From contig OY855914.1 in NCBI GenBank assembly GCA_963693305.1, positions 8,324,001 through 8,388,000 of the forward strand: DNA of 64,000 nucleotides, in the 5' to 3' direction. The stretch comes from Meandrina meandrites (Eukaryota > Cnidaria > Anthozoa > Scleractinia > Meandrinidae). Both the position numbers and the translations under genes were made by a program. The notes beneath the pieces were generated by a model. The model was not told where the DNA came from, did not search any database, and saw only the letters and a list, made by a program, of their open reading frames with translations. Positions 22,640-33,172 of the stretch are shown in pieces. Numbering within the stretch: the stretch's first letter is position 1; each line of letters starts with the position of its first letter.

Positions 22640-22830
22640 TATGTATTAAGGCGTTTTTTGTAACGTTCGTTTAGTTTATACAGCATATTTTAGTTATTAT
22701 TCACTTCCATGGGAAGTTGTAGCTAGGCACGCGAATGTGCTATATATGCTGTTCTTTGCTAGTTGTATTCATTCCCTGAAGAAGTCTCAGTTAGAGACGA
22801 AACTCATCAGAAATAAACGACAAGCTTACA
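22640..22830 (+). mobile_element. Relic of a second PLE-type 3' end
   Basis: At 22776-22802 the sequence reads CTGAAGA, a 5-bp stem GTCTC-AGTTA-GAGAC, then GAAA, the same layout as the hammerhead-like core of the adjacent PLE but with different stem bases. Stem III is not evident. No RT coding remains here. It is best read as the tail of a separate, older PLE. Confidence 0.4.
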
Positions 22831-23160
22831 ACCACAAGAAGTCTTTCCTTGTGCTGCTCACTAGTCTTCGTTAAAAAATTAAAAAAATTAAAAAAAAATT
22901 ACTGCCGCCAATCTTCGTTGTGTACGTCTCAGAAAACGAAAAAGATGAGTTCAGAGGTGTTTATTGGTCGATGGCAGCAAAAGCGAACCTCCTTTTTGAG
23001 TCAGATCGTGGTTAATAAAGATCGAAAAAAAAATTGTTTGCAGGAAGGTGTTGTTAAAAAAAATTGTTTGCAGAGGTGCATAGATAAAAAAAAAGTTTGC
23101 AGAGAGATATTTTTCATCCCCCCCCCCCCCCCCTTCAGAAAAATAATGGTCCGTCCCTTA

Positions 23161-23756
23161 GGCCTCTGGGTCGGGGGTACACCTGAAGCCTTGTTTTTCC
23201 ACCGCTAAACTTGGTTTAATGCCAATATCTCGTCCGCGTTTCAAGGAATCCAGAAACTCTATGCTCATTTCACAAAGCTATGTTTAGCGGGGTTTTGTAA
23301 ATTTTTGGGTGATTTTTGGAGATGTTTGGGAAGAGAAAGTTTTTCTCAAAGGTTTAGTAAAATTTGGAGAAATAAGAAATATTAAAGATTTAATGTGATG
23401 TTAAATTGGAATTTGAAGTTAAAAATTAGTAGATGGACACCCAAACAGTCCCCCGACAACCTGGGGTGCTCTTGCGCGGGGGTCAACTGTCTGTTGGTGT
23501 TTCAAAAATAATTTTCTTTCTTCTATCCTTTCCTTAAACCTCTTAAAATTTCACTCAAAATCGGGTGTACCCCCACCTTAAACAAGAACACGATATCGTG
23601 AGCCAGCGAGGGGGTCTGGGGCATGCTCCTCGGGAAAATTTGGATTTTCATTACTCTCAGATACCGAGAAATGGATTTGAAATTAACAAACGAAGTGTTA
23701 GATACAAGCATTCAGCGATTAAAACGAAATGTTTTTACAGTACAAAAATACTATAC
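23161..23756. other. Non-coding stretch between elements
   Basis: No gene is seen. A GGGGGTCTGGGGCATGCTCC motif near 23610 has a near-complement near 24000 (GCATGCCCCCAGACCCCC), an old inverted pair spanning the next element. Confidence 0.4.
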
Positions 23757-24247
23757 ATTTAGAATCGGGGGTGGAAGTGAAATTATGAATCATAGCTGTA
23801 AAATTGGTAGGAATCACAAATCTTCGTGTTTAAAACTTGGGAATCATGAATAACGAGAGATGGCTAAAAGAATCATGAATAACAAATGAATATGTTTCCA
23901 TAGAATGCAAACTACGAAACTTCTTAACAGTTATATCACAGAAATGGCCGAAAATAGCATTTCCGAGCGTCTAATTTTCAAAATTTTCTGGGAGAGCATG
24001 CCCCCAGACCCCCTACGGGAAAACACTGAAAACGCGATTCAAATCTTCATCCCTTACCTATCAACTTGACCGTGATTAGGTATGTTACACACAGCGAAGT
24101 TATTTTCAAAACTGGATGAAAACAGTGACAAATGAATCATGAATATTGAATGAAATTTTTAAATGAAACATTAATCATTGAGGTAAAACAAGACAGGAAT
24201 CATGAATATCCAAAGTCCAATGATTCCACTTCCACCCCCGAATTTAG
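23757..24247. mobile_element. Small foldback element with AATCATGAATA words
   Basis: The ends carry near-complementary sequences TCGGGGGTGGAAGTG (left) and CACTTCCACCCCCGA (right). Inside, AATCATGAATA-like words recur about six times. No ORF and no clear target duplication. Boundaries are approximate. Confidence 0.45.
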
Positions 24248-24440
24248 AACCAGACCTACAGATTCACTATCAAATTCTGCTACTTTTATTCCTTACAAAC
24301 TAAATCAAAAAGACAATTTATCTCCAGCTTTTAGAAAGGCGTTCACAAATGAATTATTATTAGTAATTATTCGTTCAGTAATTATACATGATTCTGTCAA
24401 GGAAAATATCATCCCATGATGCAGTTTCCGAAGAAAATTG

Positions 24441-24505
24441 TAATTTATCCTCACTGCATATCTATTGTAGCGATCACGAAGAACTAAGTTATGGGAGAAA
24501 TCCGC
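24441..24505 (-). repeat. PAT repeat B2 (partner B1 at 25403-25466)
   Basis: The word beginning TAATTTATCCTCACTG runs about 64 bp and recurs at 25403-25466 in the same orientation with one mismatch (GCATAT versus GTATAT), then diverges. The position at the extreme end of the element and the second copy beyond a recombinase segment fit split direct repeats. Confidence 0.8.
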
Positions 24506-24576
24506 GACCGCCGAGGCAAGAGATATGCAGCAAGGCTAGGTGAGAGGTGGTCACCGCCACCAGGGGAGGAGGGAGG

Positions 24577-24749
24577 GGCGCAAAGCGCCTTCCAAGGCAA
24601 TCTCGTCATACTGCGAGATCCCGCGCCGCACAGCCAGATTTTATGCCTGAATGGCCGCAAAGGATCATACTAGACGCCACCAACCCGGATCCTCGGGATT
24701 AAAGGAATGAAGGGTGCTTACATGACACGCTAATTATATATGCAGTGAG
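24577..24749 (-). repeat. PAT repeat A2 (partner A1 at 35568-35743)
   Basis: About 173 bp from GCGCAAAGCGCCTTCC to GCAGTGAGAATAG matches 35568-35743 in the same orientation with a handful of differences. A1 forms the outer end of the element, directly abutting LINE-A sequence. Confidence 0.85.
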
Positions 24750-25393
24750 AATAGCGGCAAATGTGTCGCTCTCCCTTGTTAGTAAGTATATTCTTGTTAG
24801 GGATGCCACCTTTTTTGTTGTGGATTTTTTCACTGGGGACAGGGCATCGGATTTAGGGCGGCTCTCCTGCAACCAAGTTTTCAGGTTAAGAGATCGGGAA
24901 GGCTTTTTAATTAGATTGTCTCTTACGAAAACAGTTCGCAAGGGGTCCCCCCGTGAGTTTGTCCTCGTCCCTTTTCGGGACCCAGAGGTTTGCCCTGTTC
25001 CGTTGGTTGAGCTATTATATTCGTGCCTGCCAAGCTCTGGGGGTCTCCTTGTCTGGGGGATACTTTTTCCGGGCTTCTGATCGGGGGAAGTGTGTTGGGG
25101 AGAGACCATTTCTTGGTTCGGCAGTTAATAATCGTTTGCGTGTGTATCTCACCGAGGCGAAACTTTGTGCAGGGGAAACACTCCACAGTTTCAGGGTCGG
25201 GCTTTCCAACACTCTTAACATTTTGGGCTGTTCTCCGGATGAGATAGCCCAGTATTTGGGATGGAGAAGTAGTGATATGGCGAGGCACTATACCCGTGTA
25301 TCTCAGACGGCCAGTGCTCTTAATCTTTTGGAGTCTCTCATGCCCCGGGTTTCGTCTGTTACTGCCACGGTTTCTCATCCGGGAAACATCCAA
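24750..25393 (+). pseudogene. Tyrosine recombinase catalytic domain, opposite strand to the element
   Basis: On the plus strand, against the direction of the element's other ORFs, are the recombinase catalytic motifs: Arg in FTGDRASDLGRL, Lys in LTKTVRKG, the HxxR of LHSFRVGLSNTL, and the nucleophile Tyr in MARHYTR after LGWRS. The frame shifts once near 25020-25030, from the frame ending at 25080 to the frame ending at 25447. It lies exactly between repeats B1 and A2. The matching N-terminal domain is at 25671-26066 on the minus strand. An inverted recombinase gene is known for the Volvox Kangaroo-type PAT elements, but here only the C-terminal half is inverted. Either a segment inversion or a lineage-specific layout could explain it. 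Confidence 0.8.
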
Positions 25394-25670
25394 TCAATAG
25401 TAATTTATCCTCACTGTATATCTATTGTAGCGATCACGAAGAACTAAGTTATGGGAGAAATCCGCTCCCGGCCCCAACAATTGCCATGCCTCGCCGGTAC
25501 CGCGCGCTGTCCAAACAACGACACACAAGCGGAGGAAAATACCACGCTACGCCCGAAAAATGCTCAAGTTGCTTTATTCCACAGATATCCTTTCCATTAC
25601 TCAGACCCCCAGGCGCCCAATGCTAGCTATACTAACCCTGTGGTATGGAGATACAAAAGTGCACAAGCGG

Positions 25671-26066
25671 TCAGACTATTTTCTTCCTAAAGTGACCGAT
25701 AAGCGATCTGAATTTCGTGAAGAAAAGAGGGACCGCCTTCTTAGGAGTCACCGCCAAACTGGCTTGCTCATCCCTGGTAAATTTTAAATATTCCTTCACT
25801 AAAGAGTGCGAAACAGGGTTAGCATTACCCAAACGGCCTAACTTATTATAAATAGCACGTAACTTCCCAATGAGGGAGTCCACGGAACCAGCTGCTAAAC
25901 GGCGGGGGCATTTACAAACTTTCCTATCACACGAATGAGTGTGAACAATAGTTCTGCCTGTCCTATCCTTACTAATAAGAAATTTAACAATGTCTTCAGA
26001 GGTGGCAGAGGTTGTGGACTTCGGCGGCGAAAGAGAAGCGAGGAAACTTGACAACTGCCGCTCCAA
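25671..26066 (-). CDS. Tyrosine recombinase N-terminal (SAM-like) domain fragment
   Basis: A 131-residue frame encodes a lead with SPPKSTTSATSEDIVKFLI, a Cys/His patch (HTHSCDRKVCKCPRR), and the helical core-binding segment DSLIGKLRAIYNKLGR followed by LVKEYLKFTRDEQ. This matches the N-terminal domain of DIRS/PAT-type recombinases as I know them in cnidarian elements. The frame stops where the catalytic domain should begin; that domain is found inverted at 24750-25393. It follows the RNase H region on the same strand. Confidence 0.65.
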   Translation of the reverse strand: MERQLSSFLASLSPPKSTTSATSEDIVKFLISKDRTGRTIVHTHSCDRKVCKCPRRLAAGSVDSLIGKLRAIYNKLGRLGNANPVSHSLVKEYLKFTRDEQASLAVTPKKAVPLFFTKFRSLIGHFRKKIV

Positions 26067-26473
26067 GGAAGACTATTGCTTCTGATATGACTTGTTACTG
26101 GAAAGCGATTTAAAGCTCACAAAACGGCTATTGATAGCCTTCATGTCTAGACAAGGCTGGACAACTGGAGTAGTAGGAGTCCCTGCTGATGTGCCACAAG
26201 CTTAGCAAAAATTCGCATCGCGATCGTTTGGATAGAGGCAAGATGAACATCGCCGGGCTGCTTTCCAGGGATGTGAAACCTGAAGAAAGGAAGTTTATGT
26301 AGGTAAAATGCTCGTCAAAGAAAAGCCAGATAGTCGTCACTCAACAGACACAGCGAAACGCCCAAAGGTCCCATTGGAGCGGTCTAGGGAACCAACCCTG
26401 AGTCGCGGCAGAAGGAAAAACCAAAACAAAATCGTCGCCTTTCCGCCCCAGGAGAAAACGATCAACGCTAGTA

Positions 26474-27217
26474 CTAGAACGCCCACCAGTACCGACGAGG
26501 CTGTATGTCCGGCACGATTATAGTGAAGGGGCACTGATAATGCGAGTCAATGAAGAAACGAAGGAGTGGACCGATCAATATCAACGGGGGGGAAAACAAA
26601 AAGGTTTCCCCCGGAAGGCAACTGTTGTGCAAACACGTTGATACCGGACGACTCTGGGGTGTGGCATGGCGTAAAATGCGGCAGACGATTACCAAGCCGA
26701 TCACGGCGGCAGTTGCTGTCAAGTGACATGAGATCAAAGGTATGCGGACCGAACATCTCTGGACACGGGACCACGCCTCCTCAGAAAGGGTACAATCAAG
26801 GTCCGAAAAACGACGCGACGGGAGGTCGGCCGGGTTTTCAGCAGATGGAACGTAGTGCATGCTTATTAAAAAGTTGAAATCTTGACTGCATCGCAAAATC
26901 GCCTTATTAACATCATTTATCTCTGAGTTATTTCCACTCTCGTTCTGCCACGACCCCAACAGAACTCTGCTATCCGTATGGACATCCACGCGGGAATTTC
27001 GAATCCTTGACTTGAAAGCATCCAAAGCACACAACAATGCCTTTGCCTCTAAAAGATTAATGCTGCCCGTTTCATCTCGCCAGTAATCCCGAGCCTCTAT
27101 TCTGCCACCATCGGTCAACAAAACGCCTCCCCAAGCCCGTTTAGAAGCGTCGCAAAACAAAGTGACAGTGATGTGACTTTCCGATCTCCACGGCAAACAA
27201 TCCGTCCAGTCATCTAA
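26474..27217 (-). pseudogene. PAT RNase H and C-terminal pol region
   Basis: The frame encodes RNase H with the first Asp in LFCDASKRAWGG, Glu in NLLEAKALLCAL, and a later Asp in DVHTDSRVLLGSW, followed by HYVPSAENPADLPSR. Downstream the conserved YR-element region continues in another frame (GPHTFDLMSLDSN at about 26745, ESSGINVFAQ at about 26650), so at least two frameshifts interrupt the C-terminal part. An in-frame TGA at about 27218 separates it from the RT frame upstream. Known role: degradation of the RNA strand during reverse transcription. Confidence 0.8.
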
Positions 27218-27220
27218 AAA

Positions 27221-28446
27221 TCACCAATACTCCAGCTCAGATTGGAGAAGACCAGTGACCTTGGTAGCCGCCTTTGAATTACGTACAAGACCAGCAATGG
27301 CTTTGAAGACTTCACGTAGGTACAACTTGCAACCAGCCACAGCCAGGCTAAAGGAAACGCCTTTACCGGCAAAACGTTGAAGGGTTTTCAATGTTACCAT
27401 TTTGGACGCTAAAATGTCCTCCCTGAGTTCCTTAAATTTGACTCTTTTCCCCTCTGGAAGTACGAAAGCTTGCCGAATAGAATCACATATAAAGCCAAGA
27501 AACGTAACGAACGTGGACGGGACGCATCGAGATTTCTCCAAATTAACAAAATAACCGGCCTCCACAAGTAGGTAACAGAGAATGTATGCCGCCGCCTCAG
27601 AATTCCGGTAGCTAGGGGCCCAGGGCTGCTCAGACGACTGAACGAAAAGCTGACCAACGTGTCGATCATCGATATATTGAGAAAGTGGAACACTAAACGA
27701 ACGAGCTGCACCAGAAACCGCCAGGCCCAGGTTATGATAAAGGAAAGCAGTAGCTTTCCAGCCAAAAGGTAACGTACAAAAAGTAAAGTAAAAACCCTGC
27801 CACTGCAAGCCGAAAAAGGTGCGGGAAGATGGGTGGAGATAAACGTGTTGATAACCGCTTTTCTCATCGAAGGATGTCTGGTAATGCCCGGGCAAGACAT
27901 ACCTCGGTAAATCCGACAAATGGTCCAACTTGAAAGGGAGATCTTTGATCCACAGATTAAGGTACCGCTCGTCGTGGCAGAGGCGAGGTTTCGAAGATTC
28001 AACGGTGAGGGGTAGGACCAGATAAGGCGGTTGGACCCGGCAAATCTCGCCCCAAACCGACAGGACTCCGGCCGAAACCCATTGCAATATCGTAGAGGAA
28101 ATGAAATCCGAAAACTGAGCGCACGACCTGGAATTTTCCAATACGATAGGAGGAGGACGATCCGAGTCAAAACTTCTTCCTTTGAAATCCCCCCTGAAAT
28201 GGACGAGAAATTGTTCAACTCTCACCCCCTCGTTAATTACAGCCATAAGGCCGACGTGCTTATTGCTGACACCGGACAATAACTTCTCCCAAACTTCCGG
28301 GTGCGCATGTAACGATCCAGCCCGAAAGACATCTGGATTCCTAAAACGAAGGCTACGCAAAACTCCAAGAGCTGGATCCATTGCCACCATGGCAGGCGAA
28401 GCCAAGGGGCCAACGAAAGGCTGGGTTCCCTTAAAAACATCACACC
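27221..28446 (-). pseudogene. PAT reverse transcriptase
   Basis: The frame carries the RT of DIRS/PAT type: PPYLVLPLTVESSKPRLCHDERYLN, motif A region in YQTSFDEKSGYQHV, motif B region FCTLPFGWKATAFLYH, and the catalytic YIDD in SQYIDDRHVGQLF, followed by the thumb with GFICDSIRQAFVLPEGK. The upstream part is cut at 28446/28447 by the Ngaro insertion; residues upstream of it in the open frame belong to the Ngaro repeat. It ends at a single in-frame TGA that separates it from RNase H. Confidence 0.85.
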
Positions 28447-28615
28447 AAATGTATTTTGTAATGTTTTGGTATGTAACTGAAGTATGTAGGAATGTATTCA
28501 TAAGATTGTGTTAATGATTTAGTTGTTTGTTAATCCTGTGGGATTCGTTTGGTTATTTAAGAGATTGTAAGTTATGCAGAAACCATTCGAAGGCATCTCT
28601 TTATACTTGCTTTTA
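28447..28615 (+). repeat. Ngaro-A repeat A1 (partner A2 at 32816-32984)
   Basis: 169-bp direct repeat starting AAATGTATTTTGTAATG. A1 differs from A2 by a single G/A. It contains an ATG at 28574 that is part of the repeat, so the gag start is placed after it at 28619. It probably also provides promoter sequence. Confidence 0.9.
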
Positions 28616-28618
28616 GTG

Positions 28619-29407
28619 ATGTCCGATTCCGAACAGCACGATATTCCTCGTGATTCCCATAGTACTACGCCTCTTGAACATGAGGATTCCTTGTCTAATG
28701 CCGAAACCCTTCGGTTATTTTCACAACTGTTAGACTCTAAGCTTGATCAGAAGTTCACTTCTTTCAAGCGCGAACTTGAAGAGAAAGACAACCTTACACA
28801 GAGCCAGCTAAAGAAGCTGAAAACTGAGACGAAAGCTTCGAATACCTTTAATTATAAAGGTAACAGAGTACAGTTCGAGTTTAATCTCAACGTCCTCGAC
28901 CAAATCGAGACGGCCTCTAAGAACCTTCGCGCAGGGAAAGTCTCTTCTGCAACTTCCGATCTCGAAGAAGCAAAGAAGCTCATCGATAAGCGCAACAAAC
29001 TTGTGCGTTTCGCCGACAAGAGCCCCGCAGGTTGGACTGCTGTTGAAGAGTATGAGTCCGACGAACTCGCCGACGATTCAGAAGACGAGAAAAAGCTCCG
29101 TTCAGCCGAGAAGAGGGCGCTGTCGAAGATTCGTGAAAAGAAAAGAAAATTTCAACCTGCCCGTCCCAGAGCTCCGCAGCGTGAGTCAGCAACGGAAACC
29201 CAAACTTCTTTCTCGGCTGCTCCTGCTCAGCATTCTTTCAATCTTCAACAGCCCTTTCGCCATCAGTCCTTTCGTGCAAGACAACCAGTTCCCGCTGACA
29301 AATGTTTCAGCTGCGGCCAACGCGGACATTGGGCAAATTCCTCAGTTTGTCCCAGTCGCAACAACCTCACTCGAAACCCAACGAGCACCAAACCAACAAA
29401 CGGATGA
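28619..29407 (+). CDS. Ngaro-A Gag with zinc knuckle
   Basis: The start at 28619 lies just after repeat A1 and matches the MSD.. start of the Ngaro-B Gag. The N-terminal half is charged and helical (LDSKLDQKFTSFKRELEEKDN), the middle has acidic SEDEKK and basic REKKRKF segments, and the C-terminus bears a CCHC knuckle (CFSCGQRGHWANSSVC, with one extra residue before the last Cys). The pol frame begins inside the C-terminal part. Role: nucleocapsid-type structural protein of the retroelement particle. Confidence 0.85.
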   Translation: MSDSEQHDIPRDSHSTTPLEHEDSLSNAETLRLFSQLLDSKLDQKFTSFKRELEEKDNLTQSQLKKLKTETKASNTFNYKGNRVQFEFNLNVLDQIETASKNLRAGKVSSATSDLEEAKKLIDKRNKLVRFADKSPAGWTAVEEYESDELADDSEDEKKLRSAEKRALSKIREKKRKFQPARPRAPQRESATETQTSFSAAPAQHSFNLQQPFRHQSFRARQPVPADKCFSCGQRGHWANSSVCPSRNNLTRNPTSTKPTNG

Positions 29408-31510
29408 TGGGTCCAGGGACAAATACGATGCTGCCTTAAAACGATTGGGACAAGATGAGTATCCTTTACCTGTATCTCCAGTGAATTCTCTGGGCGATTG
29501 TGACCCAGTTGACTTTTTCTACCAATCGACTAGCGATCCTAATTTTCATGATTCTCCGGAAATTTGTCCGGATTATCAAGAGGACGTGCATAACATTGCC
29601 GTTAAAGGTAGATTAAGGCGTAATATTAGTTTCTGGGAGTATATAGGCGCTTCTTGGTTTATTCGCCAAACCATTTTGGAAGGCTACAAAATTCCTTTTT
29701 ATTTTACACCTGCTCCTGCCACCTTCGGTAATAATAAGTCTTCCTTGCAGCATGCGGATTTTGTTCACAAAGCAATTACTGATCTTTTAGCTGTTGGTTC
29801 TGTTGTGGAATGCTCGTCTCCACCTTCAGTAATTAACCCTTTGTCTGTTTCCATTCAGTCTAACGGCAAGAAGAGGCTAATATTAAACCTCAGGTATCCT
29901 AATTCTTTTGTTAAAAAATTCACAATTAAGTTTGAAGACGCTAAAACCATGCTCAATTCATTTATTGACCACTCCCAAAATTGGTTCTATTCATTTGACA
30001 TTAAATCGGGATATCACCATATTGATATCTTTCCTCCCGACCAAGACTTTTTGGGGTTTTCTTGGTCATTCAGTGGGGTAACCAGATATTTTAAGTTCAC
30101 TGTTTTGCCATTTGGATTATCTACTGGACCTTATATTATATCTTTACTAAAGTTATGAGGCCTCTAGTTAAATATTGGCGCAGCCAGGCGTACAGGATAG
30201 TCGTTTACTTAGATGATGGCTTGGGGGTATGCCCAACATTCGCGTGTTGTCGTTTGGAGGCCTTAGCCGTTAAGTCAGATTTGTCTCGTGCCGGGTTTGT
30301 TCCCAATATGCTTAAGAGTGTTTGGTCCCCGGTGCAGTGCCTTAGATGGTTGGGTTATTTTTGGGATCTTAAGAAGAAATCGCTCTCGATCCCCAGTGAC
30401 AAAATTGACAGGCTCTTTACATCAATAGATGACGCACTTTCCCACACCACTATGCCCGCTAGGCAATTAGCTTCTGTCACAGGCAGTATTATTTCTAATA
30501 TGCTTGTTATTGGTAATCTTTGTAAGCTTATGACCAAAAACTTGCACAGGGCCTTGGATTGCAGAGCAGAGTGGGAGTCGTCTGTTATTTTGGATTTGCC
30601 ATCTCGCAAGGAATTAATTTTCTGGCGGGAAAATTTACTTCGTCTTAATTCTAGGCCCCTTTCAGAGGATGTTCGCCCAGTTACTCGGATTGCGTATTCA
30701 GACGCTAGCTCTCTGGGCTGTGCCGCCTATTTATCTATGGATGATTTTCCAGTTGCACACAAGAACTGGGACCCACTGGAAATGAGTCAAAGCTCCACTT
30801 GGAGGGAACTTCATTGTGTTTATTTTGCCCTCCAAAGTTTCGCACTACGTTTGTCTTATAGTTCTGTTAAATGGTTCACTGATAATCAAGCAGTCCCTAT
30901 TATTGTTGATTCGGGCAGCATGAAAGAAGAATTGCATAAATTATCTGTGGATATTTTCTATGTCACCAGGGATTATAATATCGACTTAGACGTCGAATGG
31001 ATTCCTCGTTCCCTCAACGATAAAGCGGATTATCTTAGCAAAATCGTTGATTGCGACGACTGGAAAGTTAAGGATTGCTATTTTTACGCACTTACGTCCT
31101 ACTGGGGACAGTGCTCAGTTGATTGTTTCGCTAGTTCCAAAAATTGCAAAGTTCCTAGGTTCTATTCTCGATTTTACAATCCGTATTGCCTAGGCGTGGA
31201 CTCATTTGCTTTCAGCTGGGCTGGCGAGTTTTGCTGGTTAGTCCCTCCTGTCACACTGGTGACCAGAGTCATTCGCCATGTTTGCCTTTGCAAATGCAAA
31301 GGTATATTAGTCATTCCTTATTGGCCATCCGCACCTTTTTGGCCTCTTCTGGTAGATTCTCAAGGATCCTTTAATTTATTTGTTATCGATTACCTCTTCG
31401 TTGAGAACGGCAAAGATGTGTTCTTACATGGGTCCAATAAGAATGCTATTTTTGGATCGGAGAATTTTAGCACACCGGTGCTTTTTCTCTTGCTCGATGG
31501 AGCTCTGTGA
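29310..31510 (+). pseudogene. Ngaro-A RT-RNase H, single frameshift
   Basis: Pol overlaps the end of gag in another frame. RT elements: SSPPSVINPLSVSIQ, KRLILNLRYPN, motif A in YSFDIKSGYHH, FTVLPFGLSTGPY, and the Ngaro-type catalytic YLDDGLG near 30205. RNase H follows with IAYSDASSLGCAAY, WRELHCVYFAL, WFTDNQAV and EWIPRSLNDKADYLS. The C-terminal conserved region of YR retroelements follows (VDCFASSKNCKVPRFYSRF). A two-base insertion in the TAT-repeat stretch near 30135 shifts the frame between motif B and motif C, so this copy cannot make a continuous pol. Confidence 0.88.
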
Positions 31511-31628
31511 TCGGTTTGGCTAGAAGGCACTGGCCTTCTATGATGCTATATAGGCACTGGCCTTTTGTTGGTGTGCAGCTATTCACACCGCCGTTTCACA
31601 CGGCCATTTCACACATTTTGGAGTATTT

Positions 31629-32672
31629 ATGTGTTTATTTTCTTCCTTTGTTTTTTGTTTACAAGGTGGAAATGCATTTGCAGACAAAGTTGGTCGTCTT
31701 CTTGACACCGAACTTCGGAGACTAGCATCATGCCTGCCTGCCCGTGCGGTTGAGGCCAAAGCTTCTTCTACCACACAGCGGTATTCAAGGGCTTTTCAGA
31801 AGTTCAGAGAATGGGCTTCCTGTCATCGTGAGATTACTCCTTTACCATCAGATGACATTTCAGTTGCTTTATATTTGGAATTTTTGCTCCAAAGTAATTG
31901 TTCAATTTCTGCTTTAGAGTCTGCCTGTTACGGCATTAGTTGGGAGCACAATTTGTACGGGTTTCCCACCCCTTGTAATTCAAGTTTAGTTAAAAATATT
32001 CTGGAAGCTGGGAAGAGGAAGTTGGCAAAACCCGTTTCTAAAAAAGAGCCTGTTACTCCTGTTATGATTAACGAATTGTGTATCAAATTTGCAGGCCCTT
32101 CCGCCAGCCTTTCAGATTTGCGTTTAGCTGCTATTTGTGTTACCGCTTATGCTGCATTTCTCCGCTTTAATGAATTAGCTGCTTTGCGTTGCTGTGATGT
32201 TAAATTTTGCGATAACACCTTTGTCGAGATTACTATAGTCAAGAGTAAGACAGATCAGTACAGGGATGGTTCCAGAGTCTTATTAGCCAAGACGGGTTCT
32301 ATATCCTGTCCTTTTGATTTGCTGGAAAGATATGTTTGCTCCGCTGGTCTGCAACTGTCTTCTACGTTACCCTTTTTCCGTGCCCTGTATTATCAAAAAT
32401 CCAATTGTTCTGATAAGTTACGTTCTGAGGGTATGAGCTACACTAGGACTAGAGAAATTGTTTTGCATGCTTTTGCTGAGTTAGGTTATCCTAAGAGTAT
32501 GTTTGGCTTGCATAGTCTTAGGGCTGGAGGTGCATCTGCTGCTGCTAATGCCGGTATCAGCGATCGCTTATTTAAGCGTCACGGCAGATGGAAATCTGAC
32601 AGCGCTAAGGACGGCTATGTCAAAGATAAACTTGATTCTCTGTTATCCGTTTCTCGTAGTTTAGGTTGTTAA
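31629..32672 (+). CDS. Ngaro-A tyrosine recombinase
   Basis: An intact-looking recombinase. The N-terminal helical domain includes STTQRYSRAFQKFREW. The catalytic domain has Arg in AAFLRFNELAAL, Lys in VKSKTDQYRDG, HxxR in GLHSLRAGGASAAA, His/Trp in KRHGRWKSDSAKD, and the Tyr in GYVKDK. The exact N-terminus is uncertain; a pyrimidine-tract/AG site at about 31665 could join it to pol by splicing. It cuts and joins element circles into the genome without target duplication. Confidence 0.9.
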   Translation: MCLFSSFVFCLQGGNAFADKVGRLLDTELRRLASCLPARAVEAKASSTTQRYSRAFQKFREWASCHREITPLPSDDISVALYLEFLLQSNCSISALESACYGISWEHNLYGFPTPCNSSLVKNILEAGKRKLAKPVSKKEPVTPVMINELCIKFAGPSASLSDLRLAAICVTAYAAFLRFNELAALRCCDVKFCDNTFVEITIVKSKTDQYRDGSRVLLAKTGSISCPFDLLERYVCSAGLQLSSTLPFFRALYYQKSNCSDKLRSEGMSYTRTREIVLHAFAELGYPKSMFGLHSLRAGGASAAANAGISDRLFKRHGRWKSDSAKDGYVKDKLDSLLSVSRSLGC

Positions 32673-32717
32673 GCATTAATTATTAGCTTTTCTCTTTCTT
32701 TATTTTTCGAACGCGAG

Positions 32718-33172
32718 CATCAATAAACGAGATGCTCGCCCCTAGAACTGTGTGGTGTGTTTATTGAAGATTAATTACAAAATGTTTTATACTCGTTTCA
32801 CAGTGATTAGAGTATAAATGTATTTTGTAATGTTTTGGTATGTAACTGAAGTATGTAGGAATGTATTCATAAGATTGTGTTAATGATTTAGTTGTTTATT
32901 AATCCTGTGGGATTCGTTTGGTTATTTAAGAGATTGTAAGTTATGCAGAAACCATTCGAAGGCATCTCTTTATACTTGCTTTTAATTTGTGTAACCTACT
33001 GTACTGTTTTCTGTATATTTGTACACTTGTTAGCGTTCCGATTTGCAATTGTAACCTGTGTGTGCTCACGGACATCAATAAACGAGATGCTCGCCCCTAG
33101 AACTGTGTGGTGTGTTTATTGAAGATTAATTACAAAATGTTTTATACTCGTTTCACAGTGATTAGAGTATAA
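32718..33172 (+). repeat. Ngaro-A B1-A2-B2 repeat block
   Basis: B1 (32718-32817) starts CATCAATAAACGAGATGC, A2 follows with two bases of overlap, then an 88-bp spacer, then B2 (33073-33172). Each B carries AATAAA (CATCAATAAACG), which may serve polyadenylation. Confidence 0.9.

Larger units (their letters stand above)
18429..23157. mobile_element. TIR element with TTA duplication and poly-G arms
   Basis: The ends are inverted repeats of about 50 bp: GGGACGGACCATTATTTTTC at the left, then a run of G, then ATGAAAAATAT; the right end is the complement with a run of C. Both are flanked by TTA (18426-18428 and 23158-23160). TTTGCAG words lie just inside both ends, iterated three times near 23030-23105. 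No transposase ORF was found. A Penelope-like element lies within it. Three-base TTA duplications suggest PIF/Harbinger or a related superfamily. Confidence 0.7.
28447..33172 (+). mobile_element. Ngaro-type YR retroelement (Ngaro-A)
   Basis: A complete Ngaro layout is seen: A1 28447-28615, ORFs, B1 32718-32817, A2 32816-32984, a short spacer, and B2 33073-33172. A1 and A2 are 169 bp and differ at one base; B1 and B2 are 100 bp and nearly identical. Genes in order are gag, RT-RNase H and tyrosine recombinase, all on the plus strand. It is inserted in the PAT element between gag and RT. The repeats' identity indicates recent insertion, though pol carries one frameshift. Confidence 0.9.

Noticed and set aside
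28447..28501. N-terminal residues of the PAT RT frame from 28501
   Set aside because: They are encoded by the Ngaro-A repeat A1 read backwards; the real RT upstream sequence is displaced by the insertion.
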